A DNA stretch of 52,121 nt from Acidimicrobiaceae bacterium (GCA_026710865.1 JAPOQG010000177.1:1-52121); one strand, 5' to 3'; counted from the stretch's first letter, positions 1 through 8,280 are shown. Made by a program: numbers and translations. The notes: a model not told the origin generated them from the letters alone.

Positions 1-58
1 CGGACGCCACCAGCTCGAAGAACTCGATCCGGCCGCAAGTCCGTATCGCGAAGTCGCG

Positions 59-1303
59 TCAGCTGGGACGGGCTCCGTCGGCGGCTGACGTGTGGAGATC
101 CCAGCAGTCGAGGAGCAGGCCTTCGCGTTCGTCAACCACCCGCAGCATCTCGGCGAGTTCGAAGACCCTGCGCCCCGAGTCCGCGTCGATGGTCTCGGTG
201 AGGGCTCCGCGGTCCACCAGATCGGCCACGGCGCGCCTGATCGCCCTCGGGGAACGCTCTGTCGCCTCGCTGAGGAATGCCGTGGTGGCCGCCGGCATGG
301 TGGACATGCGCTCCAGGACTGCTGCCGCGGCTGAATGGGAGCGCAGCCCGAGTGCCGCCCATGACTGCTCCATGTGGTCGATGGCTTCGGCGACGACTTG
401 GGCGTAGCGACACGCAACAGCCACCGCATCGGCCACATAGTCGATGGTTGCGGATGCGGCCTGTGAGCGCTCCGGGTCGGACGCGTCGCCGACAAAGGTC
501 TGATAGGGCTGCAATGCCTGGTAGTAGTCGTCCTTGCGTGCCGCGATCGCTGCTGAGAGCGGCAGGGGGACGCTCGTACCCATATCGCGGCTCATCACGG
601 TGTGGATGAGCGCTCGCCCGACGCGCCCGTTCCCGTCGAGGAACGGGTGGATGGTCTCGAACTGCAGGTGGGCCAACGCTGCCTTCGCGATCGGGCTCCC
701 CCACACGGGCGCCGACACGTACCGCAGTGTGTCGTCGAGCAGGGGGCGCAAGCTCTCGGGCGGAGGGGGGACGAAATGCGCCTGCGCGGGGGTTCGCTGG
801 TGGCCGTGTCCCACCCAGTTCTGCTCGTCGCGCACGGCCCCCGACTCGAGCTGTTGGCTGGTGTTGGAGAACAGTCGCCGATGCATCTCCTCGACGTCGA
901 TAATCGTGACCGGCGCTCCGCGACGCTGCCCGACTGCGATCGCATGCGCGTTCAGCCGGACATTGCCGAGTGCCTGGCGGTCCAGTTCGGCCCGTGTGGG
1001 GCTGCGGACGGCCCGCAGCGACTCCAGCAGGCTCAACGACTTCAGCGTCGTGCGGATCCCCTCCACGTCGCTCGACGCGATGCCCTCAGCCCGGTTCAAG
1101 CACCATGCCAACGCCCGGGACTGCGGAGCGTCCAGCGTCCACGCTCGCAGCGAGTCTCCGGCGACGCCGATCCGCTCGATTGTCTGCGAGCCGGGGCTCG
1201 GAGCCCAACCCGCAAGCCGATGCGGCACGTAGGCGTCGTAGGGCTCGTTCACCTGCCTGGTCCCGCGCCAGTAGTTCCATGTCCGCCTCACGAGCCTGCC
1301 CAC
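59..1303 (-). CDS. Fic family protein (putative AMP-transferase) with C-terminal winged helix
   Basis: A 414-residue protein with the Fic core motif HPFLDGNGRVGR at about residues 219-230, where His219 is the expected catalytic base. The inhibitory-helix motif (S/T)xxxE(G/N) is present as SSDVEG near residues 77-82, so this is a class II Fic protein whose own N-terminal helix should block ATP positioning. Such enzymes usually transfer AMP from ATP to a target protein hydroxyl; the target cannot be read here. The last 80 or so residues look like a winged helix (ERSPRAIRRAVADL region), as in many Fic proteins of this size. The GTG start at 1303 lies 6 nt downstream of a TAGCCT box, which suggests a leaderless mRNA. 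An array of inverted repeats sits directly upstream. A stand-alone toxin role or a self-regulating modifier role are both possible. Confidence 0.9.
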   Translation of the reverse strand: MGRLVRRTWNYWRGTRQVNEPYDAYVPHRLAGWAPSPGSQTIERIGVAGDSLRAWTLDAPQSRALAWCLNRAEGIASSDVEGIRTTLKSLSLLESLRAVRSPTRAELDRQALGNVRLNAHAIAVGQRRGAPVTIIDVEEMHRRLFSNTSQQLESGAVRDEQNWVGHGHQRTPAQAHFVPPPPESLRPLLDDTLRYVSAPVWGSPIAKAALAHLQFETIHPFLDGNGRVGRALIHTVMSRDMGTSVPLPLSAAIAARKDDYYQALQPYQTFVGDASDPERSQAASATIDYVADAVAVACRYAQVVAEAIDHMEQSWAALGLRSHSAAAAVLERMSTMPAATTAFLSEATERSPRAIRRAVADLVDRGALTETIDADSGRRVFELAEMLRVVDEREGLLLDCWDLHTSAADGARPS

Positions 1304-1309
1304 AGCTCA

Positions 1310-1315
1310 AGGCTA
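1310..1315 (-). promoter_or_regulatory. Candidate -10 box of the Fic gene
   Basis: Reading the minus strand, TAGCCT is followed by 6 nt and the GTG start at 1303. The same TANNNT-N6-start layout recurs at six other genes in this window (one with N7), and there is no good Shine-Dalgarno sequence, so a leaderless transcript is likely. Confidence 0.5.
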
Positions 1316-1331
1316 GCGACATTACGGTCAT

Positions 1332-1444
1332 GCGGTTACTTCTTGGTCGGAACTGGCCGCGTCTGCCACCGGTGCGGCCAGTTCTGTGCTCGAAGTAGCC
1401 GCCAATGGTGGGATGCGGCCACTTCTCGCCACAGACTCGGCCGC
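1332..1444. promoter_or_regulatory. Three tandem inverted-repeat units, probable operator array upstream of fic
   Basis: Six 11-bp half-sites resembling GCGGCCAsTTC alternate in orientation. Unit 1: GCGGTTACTTC (1332-1342), 7 nt, GAACTGGCCGC (1350-1360). Unit 2: GCGGCCAGTTC (1374-1384), 7 nt, GAAGTAGCCGC (1392-1402). Unit 3: GCGGCCACTTC (1415-1425), 8 nt, GACTCGGCCGC (1434-1444, the most diverged). Units start 41-42 bp apart, about four helical turns, so bound dimers would lie on the same DNA face. Unit 1 covers the expected -35 region of the fic promoter. A repressor site, possibly for the winged helix of the Fic protein itself, is an inference. Confidence 0.7.
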
Positions 1445-1464
1445 TGAACAGCTCGCAGTGTGGG

Positions 1465-2724
1465 CTAGCCGCTGGAACTCTCGGCCGTCAGGGACTCGCG
1501 GTGGTATCCGGCGACGCGCTTGTAGCTGTCGGACAGGGCCGCCATCTCGGTGGTCGTGATCACGTCGGTGATGCGCTCGAAGGGCCGGTCTCCGGTGCGC
1601 TCGTGGACTGCCTTGAGGATCACGTCGGGGGGCGCCGACCGGCTGGCGTGCACCACTGCCGCGGTGGCTGACAGCCTCTGGTCCTCGTAGGCCTTCAAGG
1701 CCTCCGGGACCGATCCGCTCGACTGCAGGGCGTCGGCCAGGGCCCTCGCGTCCAGGATGGCCTGGCCCGCTCCGTTGGAGCCCCGGGGGTACATGGGGTG
1801 GGCGGCGTCGCCCAGCAGGGTCACCCGGCCGTGGGTCCATCTCGGCAGCGGGTCGCGGTCCACCATCGGATACTCCAGGATCTGCTCCGAGCCCCGGATC
1901 AGCCCGGCCACGTCGAGCCAGTCGAAGGTCCAGTCGGCGAAGACGTGGTGGAAGTCCTCGAGGCGGCCGGCCCGGTTCCAGTCCTGCTCGTTGAACTCGT
2001 CGGTCTGCACCTCCGCCACCCAGTTCACGAGCTGCCGGCCCCGGCTGTCGACGTTGTGGCGGATCGGGTAGATCACCATCTTGCCCACCGTCAGCCAGCC
2101 CGCCCTCAGGTAGGTGGACCCGCTGAGGAACGGCTCCCAGACGGTGGTGCCCCGCCACATGTTCACACCCGAGTAGACGGGCGGGCCCTCGTCACCGAAG
2201 AACTGGCGGCGCACAACCGAGTGGATCCCGTCGCAGCCGATGACGGCCGCCCCCCGCGCCGGCGCCAGGGACCGGCCGGTGCTGGAGTCGACGAAGTGGG
2301 CGGTCGCGCCGCGGCCGTCGGACTCGGTGCCGGTGCAGCGGTGCCCGGTCAGCACCCGCCCGGCGCCTCCGGCCACCCGGTCGACGTAGGCCCGGTACAG
2401 CACTTGCTGCAGGTCGCCCCGGTGGATCTGGAACTGGGGCCAGTCGTAGCCGGCGTAGCGGCCCACGGGCTCGGAGTAGACGAACTGCCCGAAGCGGTTG
2501 AAGAAGCAGGACTCCCTGGTGGTGACGGCCACCTCGCCGAGAGCGTCGGTCAGCCCGAGCAGGCCCAGTTCCCGGCTGGCATGGGGCAGCAGGCTGATGC
2601 CCACCCCGATGGGTTGGATCTGCGGCGCGGCCTCGTACACGCGGCAACTCATGCCGCGTTCGTGCAGCATGAGAGCCAGCGTGAGGCCGCCGATCCCGCC
2701 CCCGACGATGATCACATCGTCCAT
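1465..2724 (-). CDS. FAD-dependent monooxygenase (salicylate / 3-hydroxybenzoate hydroxylase family)
   Basis: A 419-residue group A flavoprotein monooxygenase. It has the N-terminal FAD GxGxxG motif (IIVGGGIGGLTLAL, residues 4-17), the DG motif (GCDGIHSVVR, mid-protein) and the GD motif (GDAAHPMYPRGSNGAGQA) that binds FAD and NAD(P)H. Family members usually hydroxylate an aromatic or heterocyclic ring using NAD(P)H and O2. It is the third gene of a minus-strand run after tdm and tmm, with only 52 nt separating it from tmm, so it is probably co-transcribed with trimethylamine genes. An aromatic substrate would be odd there; an N-methyl amine or a pathway-unrelated substrate cannot be excluded. 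Functional class is sure, substrate is not. Confidence 0.88.
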   Translation of the reverse strand: MDDVIIVGGGIGGLTLALMLHERGMSCRVYEAAPQIQPIGVGISLLPHASRELGLLGLTDALGEVAVTTRESCFFNRFGQFVYSEPVGRYAGYDWPQFQIHRGDLQQVLYRAYVDRVAGGAGRVLTGHRCTGTESDGRGATAHFVDSSTGRSLAPARGAAVIGCDGIHSVVRRQFFGDEGPPVYSGVNMWRGTTVWEPFLSGSTYLRAGWLTVGKMVIYPIRHNVDSRGRQLVNWVAEVQTDEFNEQDWNRAGRLEDFHHVFADWTFDWLDVAGLIRGSEQILEYPMVDRDPLPRWTHGRVTLLGDAAHPMYPRGSNGAGQAILDARALADALQSSGSVPEALKAYEDQRLSATAAVVHASRSAPPDVILKAVHERTGDRPFERITDVITTTEMAALSDSYKRVAGYHRESLTAESSSG

Positions 2725-2776
2725 GGCGGACCGGTGTCTGCGGCCGGCGGTGGCGGCTCTGGCGGTGGCCGTCCGG

Positions 2777-4120
2777 TCAGGCCGAGTCGGCCAGGTAGGA
2801 CTCCAGCGAGTCGTCGAGGGCGTCCTCCCACCGGGTGTGGTGGACGGGGGCCACCGTGCCCGTCAGCGGCGACGTGTGCCCGTGGTCGCGGTAGCCGATG
2901 ATCGACTGCTTCTTGTGCTTCTTCCAGTCGTAGAACATCTGGTTGACCAGGGGCGTGTTGAAGTCCGGGTAGTCGGTCTGGTCCACCAGGTCCTGGGTGT
3001 AGGCGCCCTGGAAGTCGATGCAGGCGTAGTCGTCTGCCAGCGCGTCCTCCTCGGCCTGGGCAGCCTCGATCCAGCGGGCCTGCTCGTCGGCGTCAGGCAG
3101 CTCGATGCGTCCCAGGATCACGTCGCGGGCGTACCAGGCCTGGGCGTCGAACATGTTGAACGTGTACCACTGGTCCTGCATCCCCAGGTAGAGGATCCGG
3201 TTCTCGGGCTGGAACACCACGCCGCGGTAGAGCATCGAGGTGGCCAGCCGGTTGGCGGTCACCAGGCGCAGCTCGTCGTCCATGAACGGGAAGTGGTGCA
3301 GGTACCCGGTGCAGGAGATGATGGCGTCCACCTCCGCGGTCGAGCCGTCGGCGAAGTGCACCGTCCGGCCGTCGACACGGGTGAGGATGGGCCTCTCGGT
3401 GATGCCTTCGGGCCAGTCGAAGCCCATGGGCCCGCTGCGCGACGTGCACACCACTGAGCGGGCCCCGTACTTCCAGAGCTGCGAGGCGACGTCCTCGGCC
3501 GAGTAGCTCGATCCGATGACCAGCACGTCGCGGTCGGCGAACTGCACCGCGTCGCGGAAGTCGTGGGCGTGCAGCAGCGTCCCGCCGAACGTCTCGTAGC
3601 CGGGGTAGTGGGGCATGTTGGGGATGGAGAAGTGTCCGGTGGACACCACCACGTAGTCGAAGTCCTCGCTGGTGTCGGCGTCTTCGGCCTGGTCGTGGGC
3701 GGTGACCGTGAAGCCGCTGCCGCCGGCCGAGCGGCTGACCCGCCGCACCGGATGGTTGAAGCGGATCCGGTCGCGGAAGCCGCTGCGCTCGGCCCGCCCG
3801 ATGATGTAGTCGTAGAGCACCTCGCGGGGCGGGAACGACGCGATCGGCTTGCCGAAGTGCTCCTCGAAGCTGTAGTCGGCGAACTCCAGGCACTCCTTGG
3901 GTCCGTTGGACCACAGGTACCGGTACATGCTGGCGTGGCAGGGCTCGCCGTGCTCGTCGAGCCCGGTGCGCCAGTCGTAGTTCCAGAGCCCGCCCCAGTC
4001 GGACTGCTTCTCGTAGCAGACGAGCTCGGTAGCCGCGGCCTCCGGCGAGGCGTCGCTGGAGAAGGCGTGCAACTGCGCCAGCCCGCACGGCCCGGCACCG
4101 ATGACAGCCACTCGCGTCAT
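2777..4120 (-). CDS. tmm: Trimethylamine monooxygenase (FMO family)
   Basis: A 447-residue flavin-containing monooxygenase that should oxidise trimethylamine to trimethylamine N-oxide with NADPH and O2 in the cytoplasm. Visible features: FAD motif GAGPCGL at residues 8-14, WSNGPKECLEFADYSFEEHF around residues 70-89 (a Tmm-subfamily signature), the FMO-type STGHFSIPNMP segment, NADPH motif VIGSSYSAEDVA around 200-212 containing the Tyr known to matter in Tmm, CTGYLHHFPF, and the C-terminal TGTVAPVHHTRWEDALDDS block typical of bacterial Tmm. I chose ATG 4120 because AGGGGGG lies about 8 nt upstream; a longer frame to 4174 lacks this site. The gene follows tdm in the same operon, 135 nt downstream. 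This is the strongest functional call in the left part of the window. Confidence 0.93.
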   Translation of the reverse strand: MTRVAVIGAGPCGLAQLHAFSSDASPEAAATELVCYEKQSDWGGLWNYDWRTGLDEHGEPCHASMYRYLWSNGPKECLEFADYSFEEHFGKPIASFPPREVLYDYIIGRAERSGFRDRIRFNHPVRRVSRSAGGSGFTVTAHDQAEDADTSEDFDYVVVSTGHFSIPNMPHYPGYETFGGTLLHAHDFRDAVQFADRDVLVIGSSYSAEDVASQLWKYGARSVVCTSRSGPMGFDWPEGITERPILTRVDGRTVHFADGSTAEVDAIISCTGYLHHFPFMDDELRLVTANRLATSMLYRGVVFQPENRILYLGMQDQWYTFNMFDAQAWYARDVILGRIELPDADEQARWIEAAQAEEDALADDYACIDFQGAYTQDLVDQTDYPDFNTPLVNQMFYDWKKHKKQSIIGYRDHGHTSPLTGTVAPVHHTRWEDALDDSLESYLADSA

Positions 4121-4255
4121 AGCAGAATCCCCCCTGTGGTTAGGTATATCTGTATCGAGAGTAAAACCTAGCACGACCTCTTGCCAAGGTGCAGAGCGAA
4201 ACTAGTCGCTATTCGAGCCCCTCGTCGAGAGCGGTCAGGACCAGCGTCGCGTTGC

Positions 4256-6646
4256 TCAGGCGATGCCGCGGGCCCGGGACTTGTCGGGGTCGTAGAACGG
4301 GTACCGGACCACCTCGGCCCCGATCCGCTTCTCGTGACCGTCCAGCTTGCCCACCTCGACGGCCGTGCCGACCTCGGCGTGCTCCACGGCCATCCGGCAC
4401 AGCGCGATGTTCTTGCGCAGGATGGGGGAGATGGTGGCGCTGGTGATGACGCCCACCTGGTTGCGCCCGGCGTACACGCCGTCGCCGTGGGCGGCGGGCT
4501 CGCCGCCGGACAACTCCAGCCCCACCAGCCGGCGCTGCGGGTTGTCACGGCGCTTCAGGAGGGCGTCGCGGCCGATGAAGTCGTCGGGCTTGGTCTTGAG
4601 CGGCACCGTGAAGCCGATCCCGGCCTCGAACGGGTCGGTCTGGTCGCAGAACTCGTGGCCGGCGAAGACCAGGCCGGCCTCGATGCGCAGCATGTCCAGC
4701 GCGGCCAGGCCCATCGGCACCAGCCCGTGGGCGGATCCGGCCTCGAAGACGGCGTCCCACACCGCTGGGGCGTCGGTCGGGTGGCAGAACACTTCGTAGC
4801 CGAGCTCGCCGGTGTATCCGGTGCGGGACACCACCAGCGGGATCCCGTCGAAGTCGCCGATGCGGGCGATGGTGAACCGGAACCATCCGAGCTCGGTGAT
4901 CGTCGGCTGGTCGGGCCGGGTCCAGACCACCTGCTCGAGGATCCGGCGGCTGTCGGGTCCCTGGACCTGGAGATTGTGGAGCTGCTCGGTGGAGCTGCGC
5001 ACCCAGGCCTTCAGCCCGAGCCGCTGAGCCTGCTCGCGCAGCCACACGCCGCTGTAGCCGAGCTGCCCGCCGATCCAGCGGAAGTTCTCGCGGCCGAGCC
5101 GGAACACGGTGCCGTCGTCGATCATGCCGCCGGTGTCGAGGCACATGGCCGTGTACGACACCTGGCCGTCGGCCAGCTTGCGGACGTTGCGGGTGACGCA
5201 GGTCTGCATCAGCAGCTCGGCGTCGGGCCCGGTCACCTCGTACTTGCGCAGCGGCGAGAGGTCGATGGCCGCCGCGGCCTGCCGGCAGGCCCAGTACTCC
5301 TCGATGGGGCCGTGCCCGGTATAGGAATCGGCCAGCCAGTAGCCGCAGTACTCGCTGAAGCTGCGGGTCAGCGCGGAGGTGCACCGATGGAACCCGGTCT
5401 CCTTCGTCAGCTGTGCTTCGGAGTCTGCGGTCATGCGGATCGCCGTCGCTTTCTTGAACCGGTTGGCCGCCGGGTACACCCGCACCGCGATGTCGGTGGG
5501 GTTCCAGGCGTTGGCCGCGTCGATGTCGTCGGGACACGAGGTCGACACGCAAACCAGGTCCTGCAGGGCGCGCAGCAGCACGTAGTCGCCGGGGCGCGAC
5601 CAGGGCTCGTCGAGGTGGATCTGGTTGGCGTCGTCCAGCTGGGTGTTGTAGAAGAAGTTGATGGCCTCCCAGCCCCGGCGGCCGGCCACGCCGTAGGGGT
5701 CGAGCACGCCGTTGATGTTCTCGGTGCAGTTGATGTGGCCGGGGTAGCCCATCTCCTCGTAGTAGCGGGCGTTGCAGGCGGTGTTGAACGTGTCGTGGCG
5801 GCCGACGGTGTCCTGGACCACCTCCACGAGGGGCTGCATCCTGGCGTTGTAGAACTTCGAGTACAGACCGGGAGCGGGACAGGTCGCGCCCATCAGCGTG
5901 CGGGTGATGGTGGCGTCGAGGCAGAGATCGGCGCCCGCTTCGAGGTCGGCCACCGCGAAGCACTGGAAGTCCGAGCACTGCCGGCCCTCCACGTCGACCA
6001 CCTGGAACCAGTCGCCCTTGGCCACCTCGTAGGCGCGGGCCGTGCTGTGCCGCACGATGAAGTCCTGGCTGGGATCGGCCAGCGGAGCCGGCAGCAGGGG
6101 CCTGCCTTCGTCGATGGCCGGATCGCGGCGGTGGACGTATGCGATCAGGTCGGTGGGGGGCGCGCCGCCATGGGCCGACATGGCCTCGCCCGGCGCGGCC
6201 ACCACGCAGGCAACGTCGGCGTGAGCCACCACGCGGGCACGGTTCCCCGGGGGCGTGTCGCTGTCGAGCAGCCTCAACGGGGTGGCCGCCCGCACTGACG
6301 TCAAGTCGATGCCGGCCCGCTCGAGGCCGGCCCGCACCCGGCGTGCGTCCTGCAGCCCCGCGGAGAGGATGCCCACCGCAGCCGGCTCGCCTGTCGATCC
6401 GAGGCTTCTGCCGTTCCCGTCGGCTCCGGCCGGGCGGAGCAGGGCCGGGTCGGATCGCCCGCCGGCGTCGAAGGCGACCAGTTCGCAGCGCTGGTGCCCT
6501 TCGGGGTCCACGACCTCCAGTTCGTCCCCCGCATCGAGCGCCAGCACGGTCGCGCCGCCTCCGGTCACCCGGTAGCGCTCCACGCCCGGGCCGAGCATCG
6601 TCAGACCGGGCACGAGGATCCCGGACTGCTCCGGCGCGCTCGTCAA
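4256..6646 (-). CDS. tdm: Trimethylamine N-oxide demethylase (DUF1989 plus GcvT-type tetrahydrofolate domain)
   Basis: A 796-residue two-part protein. The central part (about residues 195-395) is a DUF1989 domain with CSDFQC (224-229), FNTACNARYY, HINCTENIN and LVCVSTSCPDDIDAANAW. The C-terminal part (about 430-796) is a GcvT/DmdA-like aminomethyltransferase fold that binds tetrahydrofolate. This is the architecture of Tdm from Methylocella silvestris, which cleaves TMAO to dimethylamine and formaldehyde, with the folate domain capturing C1. Cys291, Cys307 and Cys371 are spaced 16 and 64 residues, equal to the zinc-ligand spacing I recall for that enzyme (Cys263, 279, 343). The start is a TTG at 6646, supported by GGGAGG 5 nt upstream. 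The neighbouring tmm supplies the substrate. It could be confused with DMSP demethylase, but the DUF1989 half rules that out. Confidence 0.93.
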   Translation of the reverse strand: MTSAPEQSGILVPGLTMLGPGVERYRVTGGGATVLALDAGDELEVVDPEGHQRCELVAFDAGGRSDPALLRPAGADGNGRSLGSTGEPAAVGILSAGLQDARRVRAGLERAGIDLTSVRAATPLRLLDSDTPPGNRARVVAHADVACVVAAPGEAMSAHGGAPPTDLIAYVHRRDPAIDEGRPLLPAPLADPSQDFIVRHSTARAYEVAKGDWFQVVDVEGRQCSDFQCFAVADLEAGADLCLDATITRTLMGATCPAPGLYSKFYNARMQPLVEVVQDTVGRHDTFNTACNARYYEEMGYPGHINCTENINGVLDPYGVAGRRGWEAINFFYNTQLDDANQIHLDEPWSRPGDYVLLRALQDLVCVSTSCPDDIDAANAWNPTDIAVRVYPAANRFKKATAIRMTADSEAQLTKETGFHRCTSALTRSFSEYCGYWLADSYTGHGPIEEYWACRQAAAAIDLSPLRKYEVTGPDAELLMQTCVTRNVRKLADGQVSYTAMCLDTGGMIDDGTVFRLGRENFRWIGGQLGYSGVWLREQAQRLGLKAWVRSSTEQLHNLQVQGPDSRRILEQVVWTRPDQPTITELGWFRFTIARIGDFDGIPLVVSRTGYTGELGYEVFCHPTDAPAVWDAVFEAGSAHGLVPMGLAALDMLRIEAGLVFAGHEFCDQTDPFEAGIGFTVPLKTKPDDFIGRDALLKRRDNPQRRLVGLELSGGEPAAHGDGVYAGRNQVGVITSATISPILRKNIALCRMAVEHAEVGTAVEVGKLDGHEKRIGAEVVRYPFYDPDKSRARGIA

Positions 6647-6913
6647 GGCCGCCTCCCAAAGAGGTGTTCTGCTCGTCCCGCCAGTCTCGCGGCGCCCGCC
6701 GGCGCCCGCAACCCGCTCTCGCGGGCATTCAGGCCACGGCGACGCGGTTCAGGAATCGGCGGCCTGGCGGCGCGACAGAGGTCCCGCCGCGTCCCGGTCG
6801 CCCCGTCGAGTCCGGCGGTGACCCGAGAGGGCGCACTCGCGCTCGCGCTCGAACGCCTCCAGAGCATGCCCGTCTCGCTGGAAGCGGCGGGCAGATCCTC
6901 GCAGACGCGCCGC

Positions 6914-6919
6914 TAGCGT
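6914..6919 (+). promoter_or_regulatory. Candidate -10 box of the 6926-7887 operon
   Basis: TAGCGT, then GGATCC, then ATG at 6926. No ribosome binding site is visible, so a leaderless transcript is likely. The 279 nt between here and the tdm start otherwise contain no supportable gene and presumably hold both divergent promoters. Confidence 0.55.
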
Positions 6920-6925
6920 GGATCC

Positions 6926-7345
6926 ATGACGTCCGAGGCTGCGGTGGACCTGCCGTTGGCGCCGGTTGCCGCACAGGCGTTCCAGTCGGTCGGCGCGGCC
7001 GTCCGAGAAGAGGCCGAGGCGACCGCGGCCGGATGGCTGGGGGACATGGTGGGCGGGTCGTGGCAGTACCAATGGTCGCGCCGGGGGCCTGGAGCGGTGG
7101 TGGCCGAGCCCCACACCGACCTTCCCTGTGTGGTCCTGTCCGGGGCTCGGGAGCTTCGCGGATGGTGGGTGCCGACCCTGTTCTTGATGGCCGGCCGGCG
7201 CGAGACCACCTGCTATTGGCAGTGGGCCACCTGCGGGGAGCGCCAGGCCCCGAAGGTGGGCGCCGCGGCGATCGAAGGGGTCGAATGGGTCATCGGGATG
7301 CTCATGTGCGTGGTCGAGAGTTCCATCAGAACCCACCCGGAGTGA
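6926..7345 (+). CDS. Hypothetical protein, first gene of a pair with a GHKL ATPase
   Basis: A 139-residue soluble protein I do not recognise. The N-terminal 40 residues are acidic and helical, followed by a Trp-rich central stretch (GGSWQYQWSRRGPG; RGWWVPTLF; TTCYWQWATCGE) and a helical C-terminus. There is no signal peptide or clear membrane segment. The ATG sits 6 nt after a TAGCGT box. The stop codon overlaps the GTG start of the downstream ATPase gene as GTGA, so the two are almost certainly co-translated and probably act together. The overlapping opposite-strand frame lacks any recognisable domain and has no comparable start context, so I prefer this strand. Possible roles are an antagonist, sensor or substrate of the ATPase; none can be proved from sequence. 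Confidence 0.7.
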   Translation: MTSEAAVDLPLAPVAAQAFQSVGAAVREEAEATAAGWLGDMVGGSWQYQWSRRGPGAVVAEPHTDLPCVVLSGARELRGWWVPTLFLMAGRRETTCYWQWATCGERQAPKVGAAAIEGVEWVIGMLMCVVESSIRTHPE

Positions 7346-7887
7346 GGAACAGACACCCCGTCAGCGACCGCCGCTCCGCAGGCTGGGCCGCCGAAGCAGC
7401 GGTGGATGAGCTGGAGCTGGCCCCCGGAGGTCTGCGGGACGCGCTGCGGCAGGCCGTGCGGGAAGCCGCCTACAACGTTGCCGACTGGGCCGGCGACGGT
7501 GAGGTCGCCTTGGAGAGGGCTGCCAGCGGCACTCAGATTGTGGTCTTGGACCGGGGACCGGGAATCCACGCCACGATGCGGGACACGTTCCCCGACCTGA
7601 CCGAGGAGGAAGTGGTGCTGCACGCCACACGGCCGGGCGTGTCGTCTACCGGGGAGCAGTTCCGGGGCTTCGGCCTGTGGTCGGCTGTCAGCGTTTCGGC
7701 GCACGGCGTCAGGGTCGTGTTGGAGACGGGCGGAGTGACTGTGCTGTTCCGAGACGGGACGGCGGTGCCGTGCTCCAAGAGCACGAGCCGGGCCGAGGGA
7801 GTCTCCCTCCGCTTCCAAGTGCTCGGCGGCGGGACACGGACCGCGACAGAGCCGGCGTCAGCGCCGGCGCCGGCCCAGGGGTCCTGA
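7342..7887 (+). CDS. GHKL-type ATP-binding protein (anti-sigma-factor-like histidine-kinase ATPase fold)
   Basis: A 181-residue protein with the three Bergerat-fold boxes: N box REAAYNVADWAG (about residues 41-52), G1 box VVLDRGPGIHATM (about 72-84) and a G2-like segment STGEQFRGFGLWSAVSV (about 108-124). It has no membrane segment, receiver or dimerisation domain, so it resembles the small RsbW/anti-sigma or regulatory ATPases rather than a sensor kinase. The GTG start at 7342 overlaps the stop of the preceding gene (GTGA), which indicates translational coupling. The last 30 nt overlap the 3' end of the convergent gene 7858-8274. Partner sigma or anti-anti-sigma factors are not seen in this window. 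Confidence 0.8.
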   Translation: MRNRHPVSDRRSAGWAAEAAVDELELAPGGLRDALRQAVREAAYNVADWAGDGEVALERAASGTQIVVLDRGPGIHATMRDTFPDLTEEEVVLHATRPGVSSTGEQFRGFGLWSAVSVSAHGVRVVLETGGVTVLFRDGTAVPCSKSTSRAEGVSLRFQVLGGGTRTATEPASAPAPAQGS

Positions 7888-8274
7888 CAGTCCTCGCCCG
7901 CCGGGCCCGCCTCCGGGGCCGTCTTCTGGTGCCGAGACGTTGGCGAACATCTCCCAGACCAGCAGCACACCGGCCACCAGGCAGGCTGGGACCGCCACCG
8001 CGAGGCCCCACGCCGGATCAGCGTCGCTGTTGAACAGCTCCCGGATCGCGACCGCGGCGGCGAAGCCGACCCCGATCCAGGCGGGTCGCCAGCCCACCTG
8101 CACGAGCCCGACGGTGATCAGGCACACAACCAGGACGATCTGTCCCGCGCTGGTGCTGGTGCCGGCCACCGTCTCGACACCGCCGGCGCCAGCGGTCGTA
8201 TGCCACGGCAGGAAGGCCGACAGGGCCGCGAGGGCTCCGAAGGCCTGGGCGATCCTCTTACGTGGGACCTTCAC
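7858..8274 (-). CDS. Small four-helix membrane protein
   Basis: A 138-residue integral membrane protein with four hydrophobic segments (roughly residues 9-24, 44-63, 68-85, 93-113) and a Gly/Arg-rich cytoplasmic tail. The first segment contains the FLPW motif common in small actinobacterial membrane proteins of unknown function. The GTG start at 8274 is preceded by TAGTAT-N6, suggesting a leaderless mRNA. The 3' end overlaps the GHKL gene on the other strand by 30 nt. No function can be assigned. Confidence 0.75.
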   Translation of the reverse strand: MKVPRKRIAQAFGALAALSAFLPWHTTAGAGGVETVAGTSTSAGQIVLVVCLITVGLVQVGWRPAWIGVGFAAAVAIRELFNSDADPAWGLAVAVPACLVAGVLLVWEMFANVSAPEDGPGGGPGGRGLSGPLGRRRR

Positions 8275-8280
8275 AGCCCG

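Noticed and set aside
1-58. Possible gene end at the left window edge
   Set aside because: The frame is open on the plus strand but too short to recognise, and it would run into the 3' end of fic; no support for a gene.
4181-6298. A 705-codon open frame on the plus strand
   Set aside because: It is antisense to tdm, is made of low-complexity Gly/Ala/Val/His-rich sequence, and arises from the codon bias of the real gene in GC-rich DNA.
4256-6646. DMSP demethylase DmdA for the GcvT-containing gene
   Set aside because: DmdA is about 370 residues and lacks DUF1989; the length, the Cys pattern and adjacent tmm fit Tdm.
6749-7336. 195-codon minus-strand frame opposite the 6926-7345 gene
   Set aside because: No start context, His/Arg-rich composition, and the plus-strand frame has a promoter box and a coupled downstream gene.
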